DNA of 64,000 nucleotides from JBJXGE01 sp046154185 (GCA_046154185.1 JBJXGE010000082.1:62001-126000); one strand, 5' to 3'. Shown: positions 28,401 through 37,830, numbered from the stretch's first letter. Program-made: numbers and translations. The notes: generated by a model from the sequence alone, not told the origin.

Positions 28401-29503
28401 CGGCGCAAATCGGCGGCGAGTTCGGCCGCGCTTTGATAGCGGTGGCGCGGATCTTTCTCGAGCGCCGTGTGCACGACGCTCGCGAGTTCGCGCGCCGCCG
28501 CCGGACAGAGCCTCGCGAGCGGCCTAGGCTCGGCGACGGCGATTTGATGCGCGAGCTGCTCGAGCGTTGCGCCGGCGAATGGCGGTGTTTGCCCGAGTGC
28601 TTCGTAGAGCGTTGCGCCGAGACCATAGACATCCGTGCGTTCGTCGACCGTGCCGCCATGCGGCTGCGCTTGTTCGGGCGCCATGTAGTGCGGCGTACCC
28701 AGCCAATCGCCGCTCCGCGACAGTGAATCGAGCGCGGAGTCCTTGGCGAGTCCGAAGTCGACGAGGTGGGGCTCGCCATCGCCGTCGATGATGATGTTCT
28801 GCGGTTTGACGTCTCGATGCACGATGCCAAGCGCGTGCGCATAGGCGAGCGCGCCGGCGATGGCATGGCCGATCGTGACGACGGCGCGGACTTCAGAGTC
28901 GTTGAGCTCGCGACCTTGCTCGCGGCGTTTGGCGATGCGCTCGGCGAGCGACTCACCTTCGACGTAGTCAAGCGCGAGGTAACTGATTCCTTCCGCTTCG
29001 CCGTAGGCATGGACACCGACGATGTTCGGATGCGAGAGTTTCGCGATCGTTTTCGCTTCTCGCCGAAAACGCTCGCCGGAAGTAGAAGCGGTCGCGTAGG
29101 CGGGCGGCAGCATCTTGAGCGCGACTCGCCGCCCGAGCGAAACCTGCTCGGCAAGATAGACCGTGCCCATGCCGCCGCCACCTATGCGACGCAGTAACCG
29201 AAAGTCGCCGAGCATCGTGCCAGGCGGCGGGGCGGCGGCAGCGGGCGCCTCCGGCGCCGCACTCGGCTCCAAGAAATCGTTCGCGCTGTCTTCCAGCCAA
29301 GTATCGAAGAGCGAGAGTTTCGCGATACGCGCCGCCAGTTCCGCTCGTATTGGCGACGGCGCCTTCGCGAGCCAGCGAGCGCGCTCGTCCGCGCCCAAAC
29401 TCGGCGCCGCGAGCAAATACGCGGCGAGCCAATCCTCGATCGAGTCGCCGCTCTTGCTGTCGTCAGGATTCTGCAGCGCGTCCTGCGCGGAGTCGAAATT
29501 CAT
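25496..29503 (-). CDS. Transmembrane Ser/Thr protein kinase with WD40 beta-propeller sensor
   Basis: 1335-residue receptor-type kinase of the PknB class. Cytoplasmic kinase domain from about residue 98: RIGGGGMGTVYLAEQ glycine loop, VALKML lysine, IVHRDVKPQNIII catalytic loop, LVDFGLAKD, GTPHYMAPEQ and ERTDVYGLGATLYE. A membrane helix (PLLVVSAVLGLVAAISLPLAWI) lies near residue 400, followed by a stretch of WD40 blades (for example SRSGDW..., VVTTSLDGTARLWDAGSG, VISCAWNRCAWIWEAATG) to about residue 1130 and a helical C-terminus. The propeller is probably extracytoplasmic or periplasmic. It precedes the ECF gene and may phosphorylate or activate it. Confidence 0.9.
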   Translation of the reverse strand: MNFDSAQDALQNPDDSKSGDSIEDWLAAYLLAAPSLGADERARWLAKAPSPIRAELAARIAKLSLFDTWLEDSANDFLEPSAAPEAPAAAAPPPGTMLGDFRLLRRIGGGGMGTVYLAEQVSLGRRVALKMLPPAYATASTSGERFRREAKTIAKLSHPNIVGVHAYGEAEGISYLALDYVEGESLAERIAKRREQGRELNDSEVRAVVTIGHAIAGALAYAHALGIVHRDVKPQNIIIDGDGEPHLVDFGLAKDSALDSLSRSGDWLGTPHYMAPEQAQPHGGTVDERTDVYGLGATLYEALGQTPPFAGATLEQLAHQIAVAEPRPLARLCPAAARELASVVHTALEKDPRHRYQSAAELAADLRRWLEGHTVLARPARMWRRSVRLARRRPLLVVSAVLGLVAAISLPLAWIFHARLEAQQRERDGLRLIGEANATIEQDPTLALRLAIEGAERAPGLLSTSTLYAAWRAAARAGHEYAVLNLHTATIHALRFDRSGTRLAAASADHTASIWSLPHGDLIQQLKGARARVVDVDISLDGREAITASYDGTVRVWSLEDGRETACLAGAPAPVFCARYAADDSLIVAGCADGTVTAFDRVAPHALRWRRTGGASVSVGRYVDAIAELEASLALSPDRRSLAIAAANACLVLCDAATGAELWSTPQLGARVCAIRFARNGAQLCFYSFATTRAQVLAVTNGQLLLEAPLGAHTDLRGVQLSDDGALFSALSPDALRTWQTATGASLATIELVDTIAPRQHFNAYAPTGTKIATAHIGGTTSLWSVESGLGFERVRSKETEICAIDFAPDGSVLATAGPSGNIYLWQRGPGTQPPIEFATGVPGLRTIEYDATGERVLANGIGLSAALLARADGAAIWRLDGEKVASLMATIDTFNQRESLVNFVAALPNSSAFAIVTPACVYRWDSNSRFEQLTKNPHSIDEQILRRVAVSPDGRRYSLTSRRVAGGFDGSCWIHAIDGATPAIELGDHERVVRTAEFDAQSQRVVTASLDGRARVFDVATGALITVFAGHDADVRVARFSPDGQRVISCAWNRCAWIWEAATGAPILQLAGHSQSIEAAEFSPDGRHVVTTSLDGTARLWDAGSGEALAVLALDAPSFDVDFRADGREFAIACEDGRVCFWPFPPEDGAARMAQRSLSTEERARYAIHSATAREIESASTETRPPVSVAPSPQDRRDLSLVAYDVWSALRDGTRAADRLPQALRDLAWLMTNAPAPGSYGVLEALASLRRGENDAAIRAATAVNDLLRDRLGRDDLLALCVLAEAHAASGATAAARDALERAEALALTPPWNWTRDPDPLVLLREARLRVRGL

Positions 29504-29583
29504 GGCGAGTTCCCGGCGTCTCTGTTGACCGCTTGGTCGGACAACCCGTCAAGCACAATGCGCCAGCTTTCGAAGACCGCAGG

Positions 29584-31143
29584 CTACGGGCAGAGATCGA
29601 ACTCACTACAGCCCGCGGCGTCGACGGTGGAATCGCTCCCACAGCTTGGCCACGGCGGAGCCAACGGCGGCCCACCTTGAAAGATCGCGTAGAGAAGCCC
29701 GATCGCGTCGGCGATGTTGAAGTTGCCGTTGTCATCGACATCGCAGGCATCGAGGCACGACGGCAGCGGCCCCGAGCTGAACAGGTAGGCGAGTAAGTAC
29801 ACGGCGTCGGCGATATCGGTCGCGCCTTGACCGTTGCAGTTACCACGGACAAAGTCGTGAGTCACCGGCACGAGCGCGAGCAGATGCCCATTGTCGGTGC
29901 CAATGTACAACTCGCCGTCTTCGTCCTCGCCCCAGGTGATGTCGCGAAACGGCAAGATCGGCCAGCCTGTGGGGTCGACGGTGACTCGCTCGAGCGCACC
30001 GGTCGCTGGATCCATCGCGATCACCACACCGGCGACCCAATCAAGACACAGGTATGTGCCGAAAAACTCCGGCAGCCGGGCGCCGCGATACACGTAGCCG
30101 CCGATGACCGACGCGAACGCCTGTGAGCCGTTGTGGTCATACTCGGCGACGGGCGCAGTGAAAGCCGGGTCCGGCGCGGGCGCGAGACTCGCGTCGCCGG
30201 TCAACGGGTCCCAAAGAAAACTGCCTTCGCGCACGGCCCAACCGTAGTTGCGCGCGAGTTCAACGCGCACGATCCACTCGATCGTGAAGTCGCCATTCAC
30301 GGCGGCGTAGATATCGCCCGTCGCGCGATCGACGGTCATGCGCCACGGATTGCGCACACCCCACGCGAAGATCTCGGGCACGTTTCCACCCGCGCCGCTC
30401 GCAAACGGATTCGTCGCGGGAATACCGTAGCGACCGTTCGGTCCGATGGTGTCGACATCAATGCGCAGAATCTTCCCAAACGGATTCGTCGTGAGCTGCG
30501 CATTGGTCTCGTAGTGAGTCGGCGTCCCTTCGCGCGTGCAGCCGCCATCGCCGACCGCGATGGTGAGCATGCCATCGGCGCCGAAAACCAAGTCGTCCAC
30601 TTGGTGACACGTCGCGGCCTGGCGAATCCGCAGCAGCTCGCGCTTCGTGCTCATGTTGATGATGTCGGGATTCACGGGATCGACTTGGTATTCGAACACG
30701 ACGTTGTCGAACGCTCCCGCGGTCGGATCTTGCGGCGAAACGTAATGCGGCGTGTGGGGATTCGGGAGCGCTTCGCCGGTAATCACGTAAATCTTCCCGT
30801 TCGTCGCGAAGTTGGGATGAAACGTGAGACCCGTCATGGCGATGTCGGACGGCTCGGCGGGGTCGTTGAGGAACGGCGTTGCGAGCACTGCCCCGTCGCG
30901 GAAGATCCGGATCACACCATTTGGCGACACGAGAAACAGCCGACCGCTGTCATCGCCGGCATGCGCGATGTCGATGACCCGTTCGGCGCCGATGTCCGCG
31001 ATAGACGCAAAGCGCGCGGTCCTGGCGCCAAGTGGGATGTCGGGGAGCAGGTCGTTACCGGTACCGCCGCCGTGGACGGCGTGCGTCGCGAGCGCGATCA
31101 GCAACCAAATCTCGAGCACTGGCCAAGCGAATCGCTGCTTCAT
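29584..31143 (-). CDS. Secreted PQQ-type sugar/sorbosone dehydrogenase-like protein with dockerin-like C-terminus
   Basis: About 519 residues. Signal peptide (WPVLEIWLLIALATHAVHG), then a six-bladed quinoprotein glucose/sorbosone dehydrogenase-like propeller: ERVIDIAHAGDDSGRLFLVS, MTGLTFHPNFATNGKIYV, LVFGADGMLTIAVGDGG, GKILRIDVD and EIFAWGVRNPWRMTVD. The C-terminal 85 residues are the dockerin-like doublet (VRGNCNGQGATDIADAV, CDVDDNGNFNIADAI) and a SCGSDSTVDAAGC...CP tail. ATG 31143 has AGGAGA 5 bases upstream. Probably oxidises sugars or aldoses extracellularly; the PQQ requirement is inferred from the family. Confidence 0.85.
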   Translation of the reverse strand: MKQRFAWPVLEIWLLIALATHAVHGGGTGNDLLPDIPLGARTARFASIADIGAERVIDIAHAGDDSGRLFLVSPNGVIRIFRDGAVLATPFLNDPAEPSDIAMTGLTFHPNFATNGKIYVITGEALPNPHTPHYVSPQDPTAGAFDNVVFEYQVDPVNPDIINMSTKRELLRIRQAATCHQVDDLVFGADGMLTIAVGDGGCTREGTPTHYETNAQLTTNPFGKILRIDVDTIGPNGRYGIPATNPFASGAGGNVPEIFAWGVRNPWRMTVDRATGDIYAAVNGDFTIEWIVRVELARNYGWAVREGSFLWDPLTGDASLAPAPDPAFTAPVAEYDHNGSQAFASVIGGYVYRGARLPEFFGTYLCLDWVAGVVIAMDPATGALERVTVDPTGWPILPFRDITWGEDEDGELYIGTDNGHLLALVPVTHDFVRGNCNGQGATDIADAVYLLAYLFSSGPLPSCLDACDVDDNGNFNIADAIGLLYAIFQGGPPLAPPWPSCGSDSTVDAAGCSEFDLCP

Positions 31144-31364
31144 GCTTCTCCTAGTGAGCCTGCCAAGAAGATACGCGAGAAGTGCAAACGTGACCATTGC
31201 GCGCCGGCCGGGAACCGTCTCCAACCTCGCGGCGACTGCCAAGTGCCAGCCGCCGCGAATTATCGAAAATCCCTGTCGGCTTTCTGGCGGGCCCGCATTT
31301 AGCGGTGAGGTGGCGCGCGATGAGCGCTTTGCGCCACTCAACTTAATGCGGGAAAGGAACCGTC

Positions 31365-34300
31365 ATGAGTCGATTCGAATGTGGGTGGGCGTCCGTGTGC
31401 GGCATTGCGGTCTTCGCTTGGTTGGCACCCGTGTCGGCGCAGGTCGCGGATCTGAAGAACTTCACGATGACGACGAACGCGGAGCGTCAAGACGCGGCGA
31501 TTCGGGCGCTGCCCAGTTTAGTGGAGGCGAGTCGGATCGCGCGGGACTCCGCGCGTGGCGGCTTGGATGCGGCGCGCCAAAAGCTCGCGGTCTTCGGCGG
31601 TCGCATCGTCGACGGCGAGTTTGCGCGCGTGGAGATCATCGGACGCCAGCACAATAACTCGGCAGTTGCGGCCGCCGTCGTCGCGGTCGGCGGCACGGTG
31701 CGGTACGAAGTGCCATTGAGCGTTGAAGCGAGCGTGCCGATCGCGGCGATCGAATCGCTTGCGCGCGCGCTTCCCGCCACCTACCACATTGTGCCGCTCG
31801 GCTTCGGCCAGCAGGTCGCCGAGTTTGAGGGTCAAGGTCCGACCATCATGAATAGCGGCGCTTATCGCGACCTCGGCTTCGACGGCACGGGCATCACCAT
31901 CGCCGTGATCGACATCGGTTTCGCGAATCTCACAACATCGCAGAACTCAAACGACGCGCCGGACAATCCGGCGACCTTCGATTACACGGGGAACGGTCTC
32001 CAGGCCGCCGCCGATGGGAGCCACGGACGCGCCGTGCTCGAGACGGTTTTCGATCACGCGCCCGGCGCCGATTATCGGCTCTACAAAGTCGCGGGCCAAA
32101 CGCAAGTCGCCACCGCCGTGAGCGACGCGGTTGACGACGGCGCTGACATCATCAACATGTCGCTCGGCTATTTTCCGGACTGGGAGGACGACTCATCGCC
32201 ACTGGCGCTGGCGGTGAACGACGCGGGCGCCAACGGTGTACTCGTGTTCGTGTCGGCCGGCAACTCGGCCGATCTTCACTGGCAGGATGAATTCTACGAC
32301 GAGGACGGCGACGACTACTTGTCGTGGGATGACCACGACGATGAAGTTCTGCAGTGCACGATTCCGCCCGGCGCGACGGGCTCCTTCTTCTTGTCGTGGG
32401 ATCGCTCGGGTGGTGTCCATGACTACGACCTCTTTCTCTACAACTCGGATGCCACGCAGCTCCTCGACACGTCGGCGCAGGGGGGCGAGAACTATGAAAG
32501 CGTGGGCGTTCTCAACGGCGGCGGCGCGAACTTGGTCGTGCAGGTCGTGGCGCGCCGCATGTCGGGCGCGGGCACCACGCTCGAGCTGTTTGTCGGTGGC
32601 CGCGCCACGCTCGACGAGCACAACGTCATTGCGAGCTCGGTGCTCAGCCCGTCGGATGCCTCGCATCCCAACGTGTTGTCGGTCGGCGCCGTCGAACAGA
32701 ACTTGTACGGATCCGCGAAGTACACGTGCTGCATTCAAGCGAGTTATTCGAGTCGTGGGCCGACCAATAGCCTGCAGCAATCCGTGCCAGACATTTGTGC
32801 GCCCACGAGCACCGCGACTTCCTACTTGACATCGTTCACCGGCACGAGTTGCGCGGCCCCGCACTCGAGCGGCGTCGCGGCCTGCTTGTGGTCAGTTAAT
32901 CCGGCGGCGACCGCCGGCCAAGTGCGCGCGCTGCTCCTCGATTGGGCGAAGGCGAAAGACTGGGGTGCGGCGATCGGCACCGACACCACGTTTGGTGTCG
33001 GCGGCGTGCATTTTCCGCTCTACGCGGATTGCAACTTGAACGACTACGCGGACGCGCTCGACATCGCGAGCGGCGGATCCGAAGACGACAATCAAAACGG
33101 AAAGCCGGATGAGTGCGATCTCACCGGATTCACTTTCGATCTGCAGGCGCCGCCGTTGTCACCGTATTCGGGACTCACGCTGCTTGCGAGCATCGTGCCG
33201 ACTGCGGGCCCGACGATGTTGCTCCCGCAAGTCGGCGGTTTCCGCATGTCGGTGGCGTACAACCCTGCGCAACTCGAAGTCAACCTCGTCGAGCCGGCGC
33301 CAGCATTGCTCGAGTACCTCGGCGGTGCGCCAGCGGTGTTCGAGTACCAAGTTCTGGGCGGCTTCGTCGCGATCAATTGCGTCTTTGTCGTGGACGCCAC
33401 CGGAGCGCCGGGCGCTTTGCCGCTCGAACTCGCGACGGAGATGGTGGCGATTCAAGCGAGCGTCATCCCTGGCACGGGACCGACGGGCGGTCCGACGATG
33501 ATCAGCACTGGCTTCGAGGAAACGACCGGGTTGCTGGTGCCGGCCGTGCAACGAATCCGAAGTCTGACGGCTGTCGGGACGATGACCGAAACTTCGCCCG
33601 CGGGCGTTTCAGCGGACGTGCTGTTTCCGGTCACACAGGACATTCTGCACTTCTACCAACTCGGCGGCGTCCGCGTGGCGACCGGCGACATCGACGGCGA
33701 CACCTATGCGGAGTACGACCCGAGTGCGCCGGAGCTCGACTTCGGAATGCGTTGGTCGGCGCGATCTGTCACGGCGACGAGCGCGCTCTCGACCTCACTC
33801 AGCGCAGCGATCAGTTTCGATCCAGCACTTCTCGTCGCGACCGCGGCGACGCCGGTCGGTGCGACCGTCGATGCGGCGGCCGAAGTTTTCTTGGTGAGTC
33901 TCGGCACGGATGGCGTCGCGATTCAAATCGTCTGGTCGGCAACGACGGGTGGCGGCGCGTACAGCTTCGGCGACAGCGCTGAAGCGCTCGCAGACATAGA
34001 CTTCGTGGCGGCAGCCGGCGCACTGGTCGGCGACGTGGATGGCGAAACCGCGGTGGTACGCTTCGGTACGAGCAGCTCGCAACCGACGGCGCTCAATCGC
34101 GTGATCGGAATCGGCTTCGACGAGACGCCGCTTCTTAACGAGAGCGTCGTAGTGTTGCTGCCGACGAGCGCGCCGGCTGGAATCTTCCGCCGCGGCGACT
34201 TCGACGGCAACGGCGGCGTCAACATCGGCGACGCGATCAACCTGCTCGGCCACTTGTTTCAAGGATTAGCGGCGCCGAGCTGCTTCGACGCGGCCGACGT

Positions 34301-34457
34301 CAACGATGATGGCCTCGTGACGATCGCCGATCCGATCTTCGCGTTGACCTACTTGTTCCAAGGCGGCACGCCGCCGCCCGCGCCGGGCCCGACCATTTGC
34401 GGCACCGACGCGACGACGGCCGACCTGCTCGATTGCGCAAGCGCCGGCGGCTGCTGA
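31365..34457 (+). CDS. Secreted subtilisin-like (S8) protease with inserted PPC-like domain, cohesin-like domains and dockerin-like C-terminus
   Basis: 1030-residue exoprotease. Catalytic Asp183 in ITIAVIDIGF, His220 in DGSHGRAV, oxyanion Asn300 in VSAGNS and nucleophile Ser495 in FTGTSCAAPHSSGVAA. The flanking residues deviate from the usual D-[ST]-G and H-G-T. Between Asn300 and Ser495, residues about 331-415 form a PPC-like beta-sandwich (GSFFLSWDRSG, HDYDLFLYNSD). After a Ca-binding DxNxN linker come two cohesin-like segments (588-735 with SVAYNPAQLEVNLV; 740-930 with ISFDPALLVATAATP), then the dockerin-like doublet and CGTDATTADLLDC tail. GGAAAGGA precedes ATG 31365. The gap 31144-31364 is a divergent promoter region. 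Confidence 0.88.
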   Translation: MSRFECGWASVCGIAVFAWLAPVSAQVADLKNFTMTTNAERQDAAIRALPSLVEASRIARDSARGGLDAARQKLAVFGGRIVDGEFARVEIIGRQHNNSAVAAAVVAVGGTVRYEVPLSVEASVPIAAIESLARALPATYHIVPLGFGQQVAEFEGQGPTIMNSGAYRDLGFDGTGITIAVIDIGFANLTTSQNSNDAPDNPATFDYTGNGLQAAADGSHGRAVLETVFDHAPGADYRLYKVAGQTQVATAVSDAVDDGADIINMSLGYFPDWEDDSSPLALAVNDAGANGVLVFVSAGNSADLHWQDEFYDEDGDDYLSWDDHDDEVLQCTIPPGATGSFFLSWDRSGGVHDYDLFLYNSDATQLLDTSAQGGENYESVGVLNGGGANLVVQVVARRMSGAGTTLELFVGGRATLDEHNVIASSVLSPSDASHPNVLSVGAVEQNLYGSAKYTCCIQASYSSRGPTNSLQQSVPDICAPTSTATSYLTSFTGTSCAAPHSSGVAACLWSVNPAATAGQVRALLLDWAKAKDWGAAIGTDTTFGVGGVHFPLYADCNLNDYADALDIASGGSEDDNQNGKPDECDLTGFTFDLQAPPLSPYSGLTLLASIVPTAGPTMLLPQVGGFRMSVAYNPAQLEVNLVEPAPALLEYLGGAPAVFEYQVLGGFVAINCVFVVDATGAPGALPLELATEMVAIQASVIPGTGPTGGPTMISTGFEETTGLLVPAVQRIRSLTAVGTMTETSPAGVSADVLFPVTQDILHFYQLGGVRVATGDIDGDTYAEYDPSAPELDFGMRWSARSVTATSALSTSLSAAISFDPALLVATAATPVGATVDAAAEVFLVSLGTDGVAIQIVWSATTGGGAYSFGDSAEALADIDFVAAAGALVGDVDGETAVVRFGTSSSQPTALNRVIGIGFDETPLLNESVVVLLPTSAPAGIFRRGDFDGNGGVNIGDAINLLGHLFQGLAAPSCFDAADVNDDGLVTIADPIFALTYLFQGGTPPPAPGPTICGTDATTADLLDCASAGGC

Positions 34458-34493
34458 TTCGATGGAGTGAATGAACGATAGAGGTTTCTTGGC

Positions 34494-34534
34494 AGCGAGG
34501 CTGAACCGCGAAGGTTTGGCCTCGCTCTTTTATT
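34494..34534 (+). terminator. Intrinsic terminator of the subtilase gene
   Basis: AGCGAGGC (34494-34501) pairs with GCCTCGCT (34519-34526), with an inner AACC/GGTT stem, followed by CTTTTATT. It lies 36 bases after the subtilase stop, in the gap before the convergent gene ending at 34594. Confidence 0.7.
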
Positions 34535-34593
34535 CGGCGGACAGCTGCTTCAGATTCATCATCCGCACGAGCGCACGTTTGTCGCGTTCCCGA

Positions 34594-37200
34594 TTATGGA
34601 CAGCCCTCGACATCGCAGCACAGCCCGCCCGGCGTCGGATCGATCGAGCAAATCGTGGGCGGTGGCAGGGGCGCCAACCCCTGGAAGATCGCGCTGAGGA
34701 GCGTGATCGCATCTGAGATGTCGACGTTCTCATCGTCGTTGGCATCGAGCGCGCGATCGCACGCCGATACGGCGCCGCCGAACAGGACATCGAGCACGCG
34801 AATCGGATCGGCGATATCCGTGGCGCCGTCGAGGTTCGCGTCGCCGCGGCGGAAGCGACCCGAAGCGAAACCGTTGGGAAATCCGATGACCGCGATATGG
34901 TCCTCGGTCGGCGATGCGCCCGTGGCGCCGGTCGCGCTCGCGTACGCTCGGCTGCCGTCGGGAAGAACTGCGAGACCGAAGATGTAGTCGCCGAGGAGCG
35001 GGATCAGCGCCTCCGAGACATCGAGGAGCGGCGGCGCGAGCGGGTCGCCGATCGCGGTGAAGTCCGTCGGGATTCGCAGGACCTGAATGCTCCCGAGGCC
35101 GTGCCCGACCTCCTCCCCGGATGAGCTCGGCAGGTACGTGTAGCCCCAGTAGGTGGTGATGAGGCGATTCGTTCCCGGAACGAACACCATCTCCTCGAGA
35201 CCTGACCCGATCCGGAGGCGCGCGACCAGCGCTAGGTCGGCGATCCGAAGCACCGGGATGGTGTCTGGCGAGCGATCCCAGCCAAAGTTTCCGACCAGGA
35301 GGTGCTGACCATCCGGCGCGATCACGAGCGATTGCGGAGTCTCATCGACGAAAACGGAAGTGAGGACGGGCGGTGTCCCGAGTGCGAGCTTCAAAACGCG
35401 CTGACCGTAGAAGTCCGTGATGAACACGGAACTCCCGTCGGGATGCACCAACACTTCGCGCGGCGCGCCGAGGCCGGAGAACGTGGCGATGACCGAGTGC
35501 CCCGGAATCGACCAGGCGCGCAGGATTCCGCCGATCTCGTCGACTCCCCAAAGTGTGCTGCCGTCAGGCGAGATCGCGAGTCCGAGTGGGCGACCGGAGA
35601 AAGGAATGAGATCGATGAGCGCGAGAGTGAACGGGTCGAGGCAGCGGATCGTGCCGCCGAAGTATTCGCAGACGTAGAGGCGGGTGCCGTCCGGAGTGAG
35701 GACGAGTCTATAGGGAGAAGCGCCCACTAGGACGCTGTCGATGACGGTGTCGGTGATGGTGTCGATGACCGATACCGTGTTGGCCACTCGGCTCGCGACG
35801 TAGAGGCGGTCCCCGGCGGCGGACATCGCGAGTCCGATCGGCGTTTCGGGGACATCGATCATGGAGACGAGCGCAGTCGGATGATCTGGGGCACAGACTC
35901 TCTCGATCTCCACGAGGACAGCACCTTCCTCTCCCGCCGCATGACCATCGACGACGATCCACGCGGTCTCTCCCGCGGAAAGCCGGACCGCGGCGATGCG
36001 AGCGCCAAGACCGTCGAGCCCGCAACTGTCGTCGGCGCAGGCGATCGCGACCGGCGAAAGATCCGTCGGGAGCGGACAGGCGCCGGTCGCGACGGTGAGC
36101 TTCGGATCGAAGTCGGCGCTGCACGCGCTCACGCTGATGACTTCGTCTTCGATGGCGAGGTAACGCAACACGCGCTCCGGCGCGCCAGCGAAGATGAACT
36201 GGCACTCGTGCTCGTGACGCGATGGGCCGGAAGTGGTGATCGTCGCGGCAAAGGGTAGGGCGCCGACTTCGATCGGGTCCCCGCACCACTCCCCGGGACC
36301 GGGCGGGAGAACTTCTTCGATTTCAATCTCGAAGGCGCCGCACCCAGTGCCGTAGCCATCGACGACGATGAACACTTCGATCCCTGCGGTCAGCGGCACC
36401 GAGTCGAGACGGGATCGCCAACCATTCACGCCGCACGCGTCGTCGTTGCAGGAAATCGCGGCGCCGGAGAGGGGACCGGTCGGGCAACTCCCGGCGAAGA
36501 CGTAAACACGCGTGTCGTAGTCGGAGGGACAGAGGTCGATGCGCACGAACAAGTCGCGCGTCGGCAGAAATCGGTAGACGCCGTCCGGACCTCCTCCCGG
36601 GAGGAAGGGGCAGGTCTCGTGGTAATCATCCTGTAGCCCGCACGTGTCTTGCGCATCGGTGAACGGGAGCGAGGCAATTTCCCACGGATCATCGCAGCGG
36701 TCTCCAAGGATCGGGCTCCACCCCGAAACGGCCAGTTGGAAAGTGCCGCAGTCCGATCCAAAGCCATCGATCACGATCGAGTAGACGGTCCCTGCTGTCA
36801 GTGGCACGGCGTCGATCCGCGACCGCCAGCCGTCGACGCCGCACGCGTCATCGTTGCACGCGATCGCTTGTCCCGATGCTGGAACCGCGGGACAGGGGCC
36901 GGCAAAGATGTACACGCGAGTGTCGAACGACGAATCGCAGAGGTCGACCGTGATGATCTGGTTCGAAGTTGGCGTGTAAGAGTACACAACATCCGAAGCG
37001 CCCGACGGGAGGAACGGGCACGTCTCGTGATAGTCATCGGTCGCGCCGCAGGTAGTTCCCGTGGCGACGAAGGGGAGCGCCGAGATCGGCGTCGCTGTGG
37101 CGCAGGTGTCTCCCTGGGCAAAGAGCCGAGCTGAGGCAAAAAACGCGAGCACGACCGCGATCGCGGCGGACGCCGGTGGAGTATTCCGCTTCGAGTTCAT
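34594..37200 (-). CDS. Secreted protein with three PPC-like domains, YVTN-type beta-propeller and dockerin-like C-terminus
   Basis: 868 residues. Signal peptide (AAIAVVLAFFASARLFAQ), then three PPC-like repeats of about 145 residues; the first two are nearly parallel (DDYHETCPFLP, DTRVYIFAG/DTRVYVFAGSCP, ACNDDACGV/SCNDDACGVNGWRSR), the third diverged. A 40-residue-repeat YVTN/YncE-like propeller follows (VIDTITDTVIDSVLVG, GTRLYVCEYFGGTIRCLD, SPDGSTLWGVDEIGG). The C-terminus is the dockerin-like doublet (FRRGDANLDGATDIADPI, LDANDDENVDISDAI) with a CSIDPTPGGLCC...CP tail. Start ATG 37200 lies 9 bases after the ECF stop at 37210, so the two are cotranscribed. Role unknown, probably cell-surface. 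Confidence 0.82.
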   Translation of the reverse strand: MNSKRNTPPASAAIAVVLAFFASARLFAQGDTCATATPISALPFVATGTTCGATDDYHETCPFLPSGASDVVYSYTPTSNQIITVDLCDSSFDTRVYIFAGPCPAVPASGQAIACNDDACGVDGWRSRIDAVPLTAGTVYSIVIDGFGSDCGTFQLAVSGWSPILGDRCDDPWEIASLPFTDAQDTCGLQDDYHETCPFLPGGGPDGVYRFLPTRDLFVRIDLCPSDYDTRVYVFAGSCPTGPLSGAAISCNDDACGVNGWRSRLDSVPLTAGIEVFIVVDGYGTGCGAFEIEIEEVLPPGPGEWCGDPIEVGALPFAATITTSGPSRHEHECQFIFAGAPERVLRYLAIEDEVISVSACSADFDPKLTVATGACPLPTDLSPVAIACADDSCGLDGLGARIAAVRLSAGETAWIVVDGHAAGEEGAVLVEIERVCAPDHPTALVSMIDVPETPIGLAMSAAGDRLYVASRVANTVSVIDTITDTVIDSVLVGASPYRLVLTPDGTRLYVCEYFGGTIRCLDPFTLALIDLIPFSGRPLGLAISPDGSTLWGVDEIGGILRAWSIPGHSVIATFSGLGAPREVLVHPDGSSVFITDFYGQRVLKLALGTPPVLTSVFVDETPQSLVIAPDGQHLLVGNFGWDRSPDTIPVLRIADLALVARLRIGSGLEEMVFVPGTNRLITTYWGYTYLPSSSGEEVGHGLGSIQVLRIPTDFTAIGDPLAPPLLDVSEALIPLLGDYIFGLAVLPDGSRAYASATGATGASPTEDHIAVIGFPNGFASGRFRRGDANLDGATDIADPIRVLDVLFGGAVSACDRALDANDDENVDISDAITLLSAIFQGLAPLPPPTICSIDPTPGGLCCDVEGCP

Positions 37201-37209
37201 CGCATGCTT

Positions 37210-37830
37210 TCAGTTGGCGGACCGCTTCATCAATTCCTTCATCCGCGCGAGCGCGCGCTCGTGGCGTTTCTGTGCCGTTTTCAATTCGATCCCGAGGCGC
37301 GCGGCGGCGGTCTCGAAATTCAAGTCTTGATAGTCTATCAACTCGATGATTTCGCGATCCGCGGCGCTGAGGCGCGCGAGCGCGATGCGGAGGCGATCGC
37401 TCGATTCGACACCGATCGCAATTTGTGAAGGCGTCGATTGGTCGGCGGCGATTTGCAACCCGGGCAGACTCTCGTCGACGGGACCGGGCTGAGGAGTCGA
37501 TTCGCGATAGACGTCGCGTTTGAGCGCGCGCTCGCGACGCACGGCGCGCGCGATGCGCGCTTCGGCGAGCGTCAGCATCAGTTTGCGAAACGCCGCCGTG
37601 CCGCGATTATCAAAACGCTCCTGCATGCCGACGAGATCGATGAGCGTCTGTTGAAAAATGTCGCTCGCGCCGACGCGCGCGCGCAGTGCGGCCGGCAACG
37701 CCGCGTCGATGCGACGCAAGAGCCGCGGCGTCTCGCGCGCGACCAGTTGCGCGAGCGCCGAATCGTTGCCGTGGCCGAAACGCGACAAGAGTTCGCTGTA
37801 CTCGCTCGGCTCGTTCGCATCAGGTGACAA
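37210..37830 (-). CDS. ECF-type RNA polymerase sigma factor
   Basis: 206 residues. Region 2: PAALRARVGASDIFQQTLIDLVGM; region 4: ALARLSAADREIIELIDYQDLNFETAAARLGI, where a residue pattern like LNFETAAARLG is the helix-turn-helix. The best start is TTG 37830, preceded by GGGAGAAAAGAGGG. Located between two large secreted-protein genes on the same strand (45 bases after the FG-GAP gene, 9 before the PPC/propeller gene), so it is probably made with its own targets. Confidence 0.82.
   Translation of the reverse strand: MSPDANEPSEYSELLSRFGHGNDSALAQLVARETPRLLRRIDAALPAALRARVGASDIFQQTLIDLVGMQERFDNRGTAAFRKLMLTLAEARIARAVRRERALKRDVYRESTPQPGPVDESLPGLQIAADQSTPSQIAIGVESSDRLRIALARLSAADREIIELIDYQDLNFETAAARLGIELKTAQKRHERALARMKELMKRSAN

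Noticed and set aside
30133..31302. 389-residue + frame over the quinoprotein dehydrogenase gene
   Set aside because: Antisense shadow; the minus gene has a signal peptide, propeller motifs and a tag.
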